A stretch of 55,819 bases of DNA from a virus, in the IMG/VR virus record IMGVR_UViG_3300017917_001130, positions 1-55,819 of that record; one strand, given 5' to 3'. The notes below the pieces were generated by a model that was given only the letters and a program-made list of their open reading frames with translations, had not been told where the DNA came from and made no database searches. The translations under genes were made by a program, and so were the position numbers. Numbering within the stretch: the stretch's first letter is position 1; every line of letters begins with the position of its first letter. This document shows, piece after piece, positions 41,403 through 49,042 of the stretch.

Positions 41403-42373
41403 TCTTTACTTAAATCAATTTTAGATAGCACAGGAATAAAAGTATCGCGCAGTTCTTTCATTTGAGCACGTAGGCCTGCGGGTGTTAGTTCATCTTCTAC
41501 ATAGAAAATAACGTTGGCATCCATGTACTCTCGGTATTCTTGTGAACGTACTGCTGCGGCAAATTCACGTTGATACCATTCAACAATGTCTCGACCAGTG
41601 CCCGGGGGCAATTGAATACTCCAGGCTGCGTAGACGTTGATTCCCGGTGCCACTCCATTTAACAATGGAACGTTGGGAAACTGTGCCATTTTTCTTGTGC
41701 CTGTAAAGCCAATGGGTTTCACTTTGCCAGCGTCTACCAATGTTTTGGCCACTGCAATGGGCATGATACCAAATTCTGTCCCTACCTTACCATCCCACTG
41801 TGCTACACTTTGTACAGCAGGTGCAGGGCCATTGAATTTCACTGGTTTCACAGCATCTCTATTGCCGCGTCCTTTTTCTACTAGATATTCAAAAGCAGTG
41901 CGATGTGCGCCGCCACCTACAGCAATGTTAATAGTTCGGCCCGACTGAATATACTTCACAAACTCCTGCGGTGTGTTGATGCCGCTTTTGACGCTGGCAA
42001 CCAGCACCAAGGGTGATTTTCCCATTGTGAGCACATCAACAAATGAATCATAATTGTATTTCTTTATGTTCTTTTCCCAGATATCATTGGTAACATAGCT
42101 TGACATATGACTGGGCAAGTTAATGGTGTAACCATCGTTGGGAACTTCCAAAAACTTATTGTTGGCAATAACCGAATCTGCACCGGGAATGTTTTGTACC
42201 ACGTACACAAAGTTGGGATTCTTTTTCTGTACAATTTCGGCCAGTTTGCGATAGGCCATTTCGTTACCAGCCCCGGGGCTGTTACCAATCATCACTGTGA
42301 CAGGCTTTGTGGGTTCCCAGGCATGTGCAGCCATACCCACTGCAATCAATAATGTTGCTAAAAGTTGTTTCAT
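41399..42373 (-). CDS. Bug/TctC-type periplasmic solute-binding protein
   Basis: This full-length protein (324 residues, as in the family) has a signal peptide (MKQLLATLLIAVGMAAHA). PVTVMIGNSPGAGNEMAYRK is the ligand-loop region; VVQNIPGADSVIANN, TINIAVGGGAHRTAFEYL and KPIGFTGTRKMAQFPNVPLL are characteristic of the tripartite tricarboxylate transporter receptor family. These capture organic acids in the periplasm and are hugely expanded in Burkholderiales. No membrane permease genes are present, so it would have to use a host TctAB. An unusual gene for a phage. Confidence 0.92.
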   Translation of the reverse strand: MKQLLATLLIAVGMAAHAWEPTKPVTVMIGNSPGAGNEMAYRKLAEIVQKKNPNFVYVVQNIPGADSVIANNKFLEVPNDGYTINLPSHMSSYVTNDIWEKNIKKYNYDSFVDVLTMGKSPLVLVASVKSGINTPQEFVKYIQSGRTINIAVGGGAHRTAFEYLVEKGRGNRDAVKPVKFNGPAPAVQSVAQWDGKVGTEFGIMPIAVAKTLVDAGKVKPIGFTGTRKMAQFPNVPLLNGVAPGINVYAAWSIQLPPGTGRDIVEWYQREFAAAVRSQEYREYMDANVIFYVEDELTPAGLRAQMKELRDTFIPVLSKIDLSKE

Positions 42374-42924
42374 TTTGTTTCCTTTAATAAATTTTCTATT
42401 TCATCTGGAATCCAAGGACGTTCCATACGTTCTGGATGCCATACAATCCCTGCCACTTTGCCGTCAATCCAGGATTCACAATATCCTTCTGTATCAACTG
42501 CCAGCACTGTGGCCTGTTTGTGTGGTGTAACTATTTGCAGTGAGTGATGGCTGTTTACCATGCGCTCTTCACCAAAGTAATAAACACTGTGACAAGTGTC
42601 CATGTGTGTTATTGCTTCTCCTATTTGCCCGCCCATGATATCTGTCAACAAAAAACAACCATGGCAAATGCCAATTACTGGTTTGTTGCGTTGAACCATG
42701 TGTCGTGCTAGTTTTATTTCTACTGCGCGGCGTAACGTACTGTCATCGCCTCCTGTTATTATCAATGCATCTAGCGTGTGTGCCAGAGTTTCAAAATCCT
42801 GATCTGTTCTGTTTGACACAAAAGACAGCGTATGATCCTTTAAGTATTGATACCATCCATGCTCGATTGAATCATACGCCCTCCCTTTATGATACAGAAC
42901 TCTTTGTGTGAGTCCTATATGCAA
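42370..42924 (-). CDS. Class I glutamine amidotransferase-like / peptidase C26-like protein
   Basis: This 184-residue protein has GICHGCFLL with the nucleophilic Cys in the elbow, LIITGGDDS (oxyanion-region strand) and GIVWHPERME with the catalytic His and Glu. The class covers gamma-glutamyl hydrolases and amidotransferases. It could supply ammonia or hydrolyse a gamma-glutamyl product. It overlaps the TctC-like gene (ATGA) and follows the ferritin-like gene by one nt. Confidence 0.85.
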   Translation of the reverse strand: MHIGLTQRVLYHKGRAYDSIEHGWYQYLKDHTLSFVSNRTDQDFETLAHTLDALIITGGDDSTLRRAVEIKLARHMVQRNKPVIGICHGCFLLTDIMGGQIGEAITHMDTCHSVYYFGEERMVNSHHSLQIVTPHKQATVLAVDTEGYCESWIDGKVAGIVWHPERMERPWIPDEIENLLKETK

Positions 42925-42925
42925 A

Positions 42926-43624
42926 TTACCATCCGTAGGCTTCGGCCACTAGTTGACGTCCAGATTCAGCAGCAGTGGTGTTCTTACATGAAATTTCATA
43001 CAAGTCTTTTCTCATTGCTTGAACCAACGCTTCAACACGAGCTTGTTCTTCAGCAGAGCCAACTAGCTTTTCTAGTGCGCGGGCACCAATCTTGCTGTGG
43101 AAGCCTTCGTCCCGGGCAATTTTAGCATAAGCACCAGAGACAAACTCATCTTCAATGCACTCGGCCATTTGATTCCAAACAGCTTCAGCACGGCCTTCTG
43201 CAACCAATTGATAAGCAGCTAGAGCAGCAGCGTCATCTTGTGCGCCGTACTTCTCCAACAAACCTGCACCTTTTGCTGTGGGCTGGGCAGCTTCACGAGC
43301 AATAGCAGCAGAAACATCAACAGGTGCGCCTTGGATGTGTTCGATGACTTCTTTGACAAGACGGAAGTGTACTGCTTCGTCGTGTGCTTGCTGTGTAAGC
43401 AACTGTAGTTCCACAGGATCAGCATCAGCAGGCATTTGAGCAATGGCTTGGCTGATTTCAACCATGTTCATGCGCTCGTTGACCATGCGACCAATAAAGT
43501 GTTCTACCAGTTCTTCTTGAGCTGGTTTTGAATCAAAGTAAGCCTTGACATTGTGTTGGCTGGCTTTGAAAAGGGCTTGGTTGTCTTGAACCAATTTTTC
43601 TACAAACTGTTTTCCTGTAAGCAT
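42926..43624 (-). CDS. Ferritin-like di-iron protein
   Basis: This 232-residue all-helical protein has EELVEHFIGRMVNER, QAHDEAVHFRLVKE, ECIEDEFVSGAYAKI and ARDEGFHSKIGAR. Four Glu-containing helices with two ExxH-like pairs suggest a ferritin-like di-iron carboxylate centre. It may be an oxygenase or oxidase for a metabolite rather than a storage protein, as it is not Dps-like. AAGGAGAC precedes the ATG and it is the first gene of the seven-gene operon. Confidence 0.75.
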   Translation of the reverse strand: MLTGKQFVEKLVQDNQALFKASQHNVKAYFDSKPAQEELVEHFIGRMVNERMNMVEISQAIAQMPADADPVELQLLTQQAHDEAVHFRLVKEVIEHIQGAPVDVSAAIAREAAQPTAKGAGLLEKYGAQDDAAALAAYQLVAEGRAEAVWNQMAECIEDEFVSGAYAKIARDEGFHSKIGARALEKLVGSAEEQARVEALVQAMRKDLYEISCKNTTAAESGRQLVAEAYGW

Positions 43625-43720
43625 GCTGTCTCCTTGGATATATACTTAACTAAAAACAAAGGAAGCAGCAAATTTTTCTGCTCTCTTTGTAAAATTTATT
43701 TATCTAATCAAAATTTTTAT

Positions 43721-44440
43721 ATGAATACCAAAATTTTTAACTTGTTGCAAAAAAATCTCAAGGACTCTTTTAGTCTCCCCAAGTATGCTGGCATTGCAAT
43801 AGATGCAGACACAGTGGTGCAGGACTTGCCTTGGACTCCAGCACGTTATCGCAAATTCAAAGACGCTGTGGAAGCTGAACTCAGCTTGCCCTGTGACTAC
43901 ATGGGAACACTGCGCGACATCACACACGATCTAAGCGAGCGTTACATACATAGATTCTTTGCTGAAATCTGGAAACCCCGAACCAATGACTATGATTACA
44001 CAGGCTGGCAACTGGCCGACGAAATTAACTCTCTTAGCCCAAGAAGTGTGCTTGATGTTGGTTGTGGGTACCATCCTTTTAAAGGACGCATCAATAACCT
44101 TGTTGGTATTGACCCTTATAATAATTGCGCTGATTACATGGTGGATATTTTGGACTATGTTGGGAATCACGATGTCATTATTGCTTTAGGAAGTATTAAC
44201 TTTAATAGCCGTGATGAAATTGAAAGTCGCTTTGCTAAATGTGTAGAGTTATTGGATCGGGGCGGGCGTTTCTATCTACGTGCCAATCCTGGCATTACAC
44301 ACAAAACTGGACCCTATGTTGAAATCTTTAATTGGACTTTTGAAGTTGTAAAAGAGTTTGAACAGAAGTATAATTTAAAATTGGAAACCTTTAAAAAGGA
44401 TGCCAATGATAGACTGTACTTTGTTTATACCAGACTTTAA
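43721..44440 (+). CDS. Class I SAM-dependent methyltransferase
   Basis: The protein has 239 residues from the ATG at 43721; the longer frame lacks a sensible start. SVLDVGCGYHPFKG is a clear SAM-binding motif I, LVGIDPYNN the strand 2 end, HDVIIALGSINF motif IV and LLDRGGRFYLRANPG the strand 5 region. It is divergent from the ferritin-like operon and its stop overlaps the convergent gene at 44437. No ribosome binding site is clear in the AT-rich upstream. Target unknown. Confidence 0.85.
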   Translation: MNTKIFNLLQKNLKDSFSLPKYAGIAIDADTVVQDLPWTPARYRKFKDAVEAELSLPCDYMGTLRDITHDLSERYIHRFFAEIWKPRTNDYDYTGWQLADEINSLSPRSVLDVGCGYHPFKGRINNLVGIDPYNNCADYMVDILDYVGNHDVIIALGSINFNSRDEIESRFAKCVELLDRGGRFYLRANPGITHKTGPYVEIFNWTFEVVKEFEQKYNLKLETFKKDANDRLYFVYTRL

Positions 44441-44808
44441 TAGCCAGCTCGTGCTATTTCTGCACCTTTGTTGAAGCTGTCGCTCCAGCTGGCAGTGCTG
44501 ACCCCACCGTGACGTTTGCTGTATTCATAGCCGGCACGGTGCCCTGAACAGTCCTTGGTACACTGACTCAAGCCCATGAATGTGAGTTCGTTTAGTTGTT
44601 CGTCATTGACTTCATGGGCTTCGCCGCCAGCATCAAACGCTGTGGCTTCTATAGCGGGCCAGTATCTGCGGGGTACAACCATGTAGTCCCCTGACCACTC
44701 AATCACATGCCCAAAACGATCCATGACATGATTGTAGGCGTTTTCACTGTTGATTTCAAACACTGTATAGTTGTCAGTGCTTTCAGTGATGATATCAGAT
44801 ATTTTCAT
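44437..44808 (-). CDS. Tagged phage protein with SxCTKDCSGHRAGYE motif
   Basis: This 123-residue protein begins MKISDIITE followed by STDN. The middle is alpha/beta (YNHVMDRFGHVIEWSGDYMV). The end carries SQCTKDCSGHRAGYEYSKR, a short Cys-Lys-Cys motif common in large-phage cargo-like proteins, then SWSDSFNKGAEIAR. It overlaps the 374-residue gene by four nt. A packaged protein is proposed from the tag. Confidence 0.65.
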   Translation of the reverse strand: MKISDIITESTDNYTVFEINSENAYNHVMDRFGHVIEWSGDYMVVPRRYWPAIEATAFDAGGEAHEVNDEQLNELTFMGLSQCTKDCSGHRAGYEYSKRHGGVSTASWSDSFNKGAEIARAGY

Positions 44809-45929
44809 TTCTTGGGCTGTACTGCTGTGGGCATGTTACGATACACACGCTTGTTAGGATCGTAAACAGTTTTCAGTGGGCCAAGACCTGCTAACTTTTT
44901 AACTCTTGCTACCATGTCCTGATAGTCGGCACCGTAGTCTGCTTCTTTTTCCTTGGGCTTGCCTTCTTCTAGATCGAATGCTTTTTCGTTGCTGGCCACA
45001 GTTGATTGATTGTGGGCAAGAGTTTCTGCCCCAGGAGCTTCCGCCACACCTTGCTCATTATCACTTGTCTTTAGTTGACTACGCAATTGGTCTGCCATCT
45101 TCAAGTGGTGTTGTTGCTTTAAGTCTTTGGATTTCTTAGCAGCCTTTTCGTGTGCTGTAATCTGTGCCCATAGAGCATTTTGCTTGCGCTCATCGGTATC
45201 TTCCGCCACACCTTGCTCTTTATCCTTCTTTGCTTTCTCTATTGCGTCCCATTCGGCTCCGGTCTTTTCGCCTCGTTTTTTCTTCACAGGAGGTTTAGAT
45301 GAGCGAACACCAGTGTGTTGATTTATATAATCGCCGCTTGGAGTTTTTGTAAAGCCTGCTTCTGTCACACCTTCATCCAAGGATAATTCACTGTGGCCAA
45401 AAGCAATGGTATCTCTGCCGTCATCGTCGCCAATGCGATACACATATACTCCAGCATCATCATCACCGGATTCGTCTGGGCCAATTTCCCAGCCCATGGC
45501 TTCCAATGTTTGTTGGGCCCGGGCCATTTGTTGTTCTGAGCCTGACCACCATTGTGCGGCTAAGCGTCTAAGAATTTCTTCTTCGTTGGGCTCGCGATCA
45601 TCACCGTTGCCAGGAGCAAATTCCATTAAACCTTCTGCTCCAGCAACTTGTTTGAGTTCCTGTGCAATTCTAATCAAATTCTTGGGACTTAATTCAGCAA
45701 TGATACTTTCTATGTCACCTTCGTATTGATCCCAGTATTGTGCAAACAACGGGGCTTGAGTATTCAAATACTCCAAGGCATCGTCGCCTTGATCGTAAAT
45801 CTGTTGATACAAGGCGCGAATAGTATCGCCCACTGAACCTATGCTTTCCATTATGTGTGTGCAGTTGCAAGGCGTTTGCCCGCATACTGTACACATGTCT
45901 CGTGACTCAAGAATCTGATTTATTTTCAT
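44805..45929 (-). CDS. Tagged polyprotein-like cargo protein with zinc-knuckle start
   Basis: This 374-residue protein begins MKINQILE followed by SRDM, then a Cys cluster (CTVCGQTPCNC). A folded helical part and a DDDAGVYVYRIGDDDGRDTI strand region follow. From about residue 187 the sequence alternates short basic segments with GVTEA (187-191), EQGVAED (238-244) and EQGVAEA (292-298). These look like repeated cleavage sites. The start overlaps the upstream stop (TAATG). No enzyme motif. Confidence 0.7.
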   Translation of the reverse strand: MKINQILESRDMCTVCGQTPCNCTHIMESIGSVGDTIRALYQQIYDQGDDALEYLNTQAPLFAQYWDQYEGDIESIIAELSPKNLIRIAQELKQVAGAEGLMEFAPGNGDDREPNEEEILRRLAAQWWSGSEQQMARAQQTLEAMGWEIGPDESGDDDAGVYVYRIGDDDGRDTIAFGHSELSLDEGVTEAGFTKTPSGDYINQHTGVRSSKPPVKKKRGEKTGAEWDAIEKAKKDKEQGVAEDTDERKQNALWAQITAHEKAAKKSKDLKQQHHLKMADQLRSQLKTSDNEQGVAEAPGAETLAHNQSTVASNEKAFDLEEGKPKEKEADYGADYQDMVARVKKLAGLGPLKTVYDPNKRVYRNMPTAVQPKK

Positions 45930-46510
45930 TAACGTAGCCCTGCCATGCTTTGTAAGGCCTTGACGTCGTCACGAACTTCGTGAATACGCTTGGTTTTTAA
46001 TCCAGCAGCCACACGCCACTCATTGAGTTCGCTGTCGTATTTGGCTCTGTAGGCATCTGGGGTAGTGGGCACAGCCTGTGCAAATGCTTCTTCGCTCCAG
46101 GGAAACTTGCCTTCTTTGTAGTGTACTTGCCAGTCACTGGGTTCAAATTCTGTTAGAGTAGAGAGATCATCCAACAGTGTTTCAATATGCACCGGAGCCG
46201 CACTGCGTCTGCGTATTTCTACATACACTAGATAACGGCTGGGCTTGATTTCACCAGGGCTACGGTCAGCGTCTAAGATAAAATCATAGCCTTTTTCAAA
46301 CCAACCCACTAGATCTTTAGCAGCCTGTGCATCACGCACAAAGAAGCTGAGCACAATGATGTCATCGTCATCGCCCATTTTGGCTGAGAATTCATCCACG
46401 TGAATAGTGGGCTTCATCAAGCCATCAAGATCTTTGTACTGTAGACCCTCAAGCAGCAGGGGCTGCGCCGGGTTGAACGGGTTCAGGTTGTTCGAGGTTT
46501 TGTTGCGCAT
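45929..46510 (-). CDS. T4-like phage conserved hypothetical
   Basis: The protein has 193 residues. The start at 46510 has GGAG nine nt upstream but still overlaps the previous gene by 62 nt. KPTIHVDEFSAKMGDDDDII and SFFVRDAQAAKDLVGWFEKG, then DADRSPGEIKPSRYLVYVEI, are a conserved layout in T4-like phages. Function is not known; the paired upstream gene is conserved with it, suggesting a joint structural role. Confidence 0.7.
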   Translation of the reverse strand: MRNKTSNNLNPFNPAQPLLLEGLQYKDLDGLMKPTIHVDEFSAKMGDDDDIIVLSFFVRDAQAAKDLVGWFEKGYDFILDADRSPGEIKPSRYLVYVEIRRRSAAPVHIETLLDDLSTLTEFEPSDWQVHYKEGKFPWSEEAFAQAVPTTPDAYRAKYDSELNEWRVAAGLKTKRIHEVRDDVKALQSMAGLR

Positions 46511-47045
46511 CTTCAGCGGCTCCATCACTTTGGTTTGCTTCTTTGTCTAGATCCTGCTCGTATGCTTGATCCAATTCGTCGAGGTCAATGTCCTCGTCTT
46601 CCATTTCAATTGATCCTGTGCGGATATCATTCATCAGTGCCTTGGGCATGGTAATTTCCACTAGCCAGACCTTTTTGGTCATTAGCTTGGCCTTTTTGGT
46701 GCCGGGAATGTAGTCCGAAGGATCTGTGATCTTTACAGGAATCTTTATTTCTTTTTTGAGATATTCTACCTTACAGTCAAATGGCAACAAGCGTCTAGCG
46801 CCACGGGGATCGGGCATGAGCTTTTCAGGCCACATAAATGTAGCACTCACGCGATACTTGCCAATTTCGGGACCAGCAACTAGCTCGCCAATTTCCCAGT
46901 TTTTAAATGCGTAGATATCTACTTCGTCTAACACACGCTCAAAGTCCAACAGCGTGGTCAAACTTCCCTCGCTCATGTAAATGTCGCGGATGTTGTCGGC
47001 AACTTGCCAGTAGTCTGTGTGGTCTTTGAATATCTCTTTGTCCAT
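46449..47045 (-). CDS. T4-like phage conserved virion protein candidate
   Basis: This 198-residue protein has FERVLDEVDIYAFKNWEIGE, YRVSATFMWPEKLMPDPRGA and PFDCKVEYLKKEI, a layout conserved beside the 45929 gene in T4-like phages. A strongly acidic C-terminal tail ends in Pro/Ala. The ATG at 47045 is used because the CTAAATA box at 47053 would start transcription near it; an in-frame ATG at 47051 abuts the box. Confidence 0.65.
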   Translation of the reverse strand: MDKEIFKDHTDYWQVADNIRDIYMSEGSLTTLLDFERVLDEVDIYAFKNWEIGELVAGPEIGKYRVSATFMWPEKLMPDPRGARRLLPFDCKVEYLKKEIKIPVKITDPSDYIPGTKKAKLMTKKVWLVEITMPKALMNDIRTGSIEMEDEDIDLDELDQAYEQDLDKEANQSDGAAEDAQQNLEQPEPVQPGAAPAA

Positions 47046-47052
47046 GGTCATA

Positions 47053-47059
47053 TATTTAG
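47053..47059 (-). promoter_or_regulatory. Late-type box, seven nt before the 46449 gene
   Basis: CTAAATA followed by TATGACC then ATG. No Shine-Dalgarno sequence lies between them. Confidence 0.45.
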
Positions 47060-47076
47060 TTCAAAGACCAAGAGCT

Positions 47077-47118
47077 GAAGTTTTGTCGAAACTTCCTCCA
47101 GGTCAGTATTTAGTGACC
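47077..47118. promoter_or_regulatory. Two perfect inverted repeats in the divergent region before phoH
   Basis: GAAGTTT/AAACTTC (47077-47095, 5-nt loop) and GGTCA/TGACC (47101-47118). The second encloses a minus-strand CTAAATA box at 47107-47113. The pair lies between the minus-strand operon and phoH and looks like operator or RNA-hairpin structure. Confidence 0.45.
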
Positions 47119-47205
47119 TGTGCTGCAAAATCAGTGTCCATATAACTGTAATGTTTGCTCCGTAAATATTGTTGTCCAACATAGGACACAAAGGAGAAAG
47201 AAACT

Positions 47206-47943
47206 TTGAGTAGAAATCGCGCTGCAAAAGCACAAGCAAAACGTATGAATCAGGTAGTAGAAAACACCATAGCCTTTACACAGGCACCTAAGGCGGCACA
47301 ACGCCGCATAGACTTGATCCCTCGAACACGAAATCAAGAAGCCTTGGTATTGGCTCTACAAAATCCTGATGCCCACATAGTAGTGACAGCGGGACCCGCA
47401 GGGACGGGCAAAACTTATCTAGCTATGCAGGCTGCAATTAAGGCACTAAAAGAAGGAGCATGTGATCGTATTGTAATGACACGACCAGCAGTGGGAGTAG
47501 AGGGAGAACAACATGGTTTCCTCCCTGGCAACTTAGTTGCTAAAATGGAACCATGGACCCGTCCCTTGCTAGACGTCATGCGGGAATATTACCGCCCTCA
47601 GGACATTGTAGCCATGATAGAAGATCAAGTTGTGGAGATTGCGCCTCTGGCATTCATGCGCGGCCGAACTTTTAAAAATTCGTGGATTATAGCTGACGAA
47701 ATGCAAAATGCAACACCAGCACAGGCAAAGATGCTCATGACTCGAATAGGGACAAATTCAAAGATTATCATAACAGGTGATGTTGAACAAGCCGACCGCC
47801 ATAGCGGTGAAAACGGCCTCCTTGACCTGTGTGAACGACTACAGGCTCATCCAGTGTGTGGCATAGAAGTATGCCCCATGGAAGCTAGAGATGTGCAGCG
47901 TCACAAGATAATTGGATCAGTGTTGAAATTGTACTCAGATTAG
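47206..47943 (+). CDS. phoH: PhoH-like ATPase
   Basis: This 245-residue single-domain P-loop protein has TAGPAGTGKTYLAMQA (Walker A) and WIIADEMQNATPAQAKMLM (Walker B and PhoH signature). IIITGDVEQADR follows. PhoH is an ATPase common in phages and linked to phosphate stress or RNA metabolism in bacteria. The start is TTG at 47206, supported by AAGGAGAAAG just upstream. It is alone on the plus strand between two minus-strand blocks and ends in a strong hairpin terminator. Confidence 0.93.
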   Translation: MSRNRAAKAQAKRMNQVVENTIAFTQAPKAAQRRIDLIPRTRNQEALVLALQNPDAHIVVTAGPAGTGKTYLAMQAAIKALKEGACDRIVMTRPAVGVEGEQHGFLPGNLVAKMEPWTRPLLDVMREYYRPQDIVAMIEDQVVEIAPLAFMRGRTFKNSWIIADEMQNATPAQAKMLMTRIGTNSKIIITGDVEQADRHSGENGLLDLCERLQAHPVCGIEVCPMEARDVQRHKIIGSVLKLYSD

Positions 47944-47981
47944 GAGGTGATTATTGAGTAAATTTCCCGCCAATTAAATTC

Positions 47982-48011
47982 AACAGGACACTTAATTGTG
48001 TCCTGTTTTCT
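47982..48011. terminator. Strong hairpin terminator after phoH (overlaps the radical SAM stop)
   Basis: ACAGGACAC at 47983-47991, loop TTAATT, GTGTCCTGT at 47998-48006, then TTTTC. A T-run follows only on the plus strand, so it mainly ends phoH; the minus-strand radical SAM stop codon lies in its loop. Confidence 0.85.
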
Positions 48012-49038
48012 TCAAGTTGTTGGCCAAGTCAGCTGATAACTTTATTCGATCTTGATACAAATTTTGTACCAACTTTAAACTATCTAACACAGCATCATAA
48101 GACTCAGTGCCTCGACGCATGGCATTGTTGTCTTTCCACCACTGAATGGTCCAGTGACCCCAGTCCAGTAAATTACTGTAATAAACCCAAGCATTGTATT
48201 TTGCAGCCAGTTCCGCAAACTTCACTATTTCATGCCAGTTTTTTTGTTGTACTACAAATCGCAAATTCATAGGACGACCCATTGAGTGTATAAAATCCAA
48301 ACCTGCTTGAAGTGTGTGCCAGTCTGCACCACGAACTTGTGAGTAGGTTTCTGCGGTGGCAGCATCAACACTGATACTCCAAGAACCAATAAGATGTTGA
48401 ATCTTGGCAATGAGCTCTTTGTTTTTTGTTATCAAGGTACCATTGGTAGTGACATTTATTTTTAAATTTTGATAAGGATAATCTACCAAAGATTCCAAGA
48501 ACTTGATAGCACTGTGACTGGCAAAGATTTCACCACTGCCCATGGGCACGACTTCAATTATGGTATTGGGATAATCAAGTCCTCGCTGTTTGATTTCTTG
48601 ATACAGTTCTATCTGTTTTTGTATTTTCTGTGAATTCTTTTCAATTATCACTGTTTCCCTACAGCTGGCACACTTGAGATTGCAGCTTAGATCAAGATCA
48701 AGTTTAATGACTTTGGGGAAACTTCTTGCAGCCGGCAACACACTGGGTCGTCCAGGTAACACAGATAACTTGGCACAGTCCCAATTACAGTAAGTGAAAT
48801 CGCCGTCAACTACAGATTGTCTTACCAAGTCAGCCTGATGATTTAGCCAAATATCTTGCAATGAGTCTTTAAAAATATTGCCAATGGTGTAAGGCATGTG
48901 CAATTGACAGTCGCACAGATGCACATCACCATCGTTATCAATTTGCACAGTGGTAAAGGGCAAAGAACAAAACCTGTCTTGATAAACAGGTTTCTTGATG
49001 GGAATGTATTTGTAAAATTTCAGTGTGTCAGCATGCAT
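47992..49038 (-). CDS. Radical SAM protein with N-terminal twitch-like domain
   Basis: The protein has 348 residues. SCNLKCASC gives CxxxCxxC at residues 119, 123 and 126. Before it lies a Cys-rich region with RFCSLPFTTVQID, GDVHLCDCQLHMPYTIGNIF and FTYCNWDCAK (Cys 24, 42, 44, 84, 88), like a twitch auxiliary-cluster domain placed N-terminal. This is the order seen in N-twitch radical SAM proteins, not the usual C-terminal SPASM order. The substrate is unknown. It is the last gene of the replication/early cluster, next to a HAD phosphatase and SGNH-like gene. Confidence 0.85.
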   Translation of the reverse strand: MHADTLKFYKYIPIKKPVYQDRFCSLPFTTVQIDNDGDVHLCDCQLHMPYTIGNIFKDSLQDIWLNHQADLVRQSVVDGDFTYCNWDCAKLSVLPGRPSVLPAARSFPKVIKLDLDLSCNLKCASCRETVIIEKNSQKIQKQIELYQEIKQRGLDYPNTIIEVVPMGSGEIFASHSAIKFLESLVDYPYQNLKINVTTNGTLITKNKELIAKIQHLIGSWSISVDAATAETYSQVRGADWHTLQAGLDFIHSMGRPMNLRFVVQQKNWHEIVKFAELAAKYNAWVYYSNLLDWGHWTIQWWKDNNAMRRGTESYDAVLDSLKLVQNLYQDRIKLSADLANNLKKTGHN

Positions 49039-49042
49039 CTTC

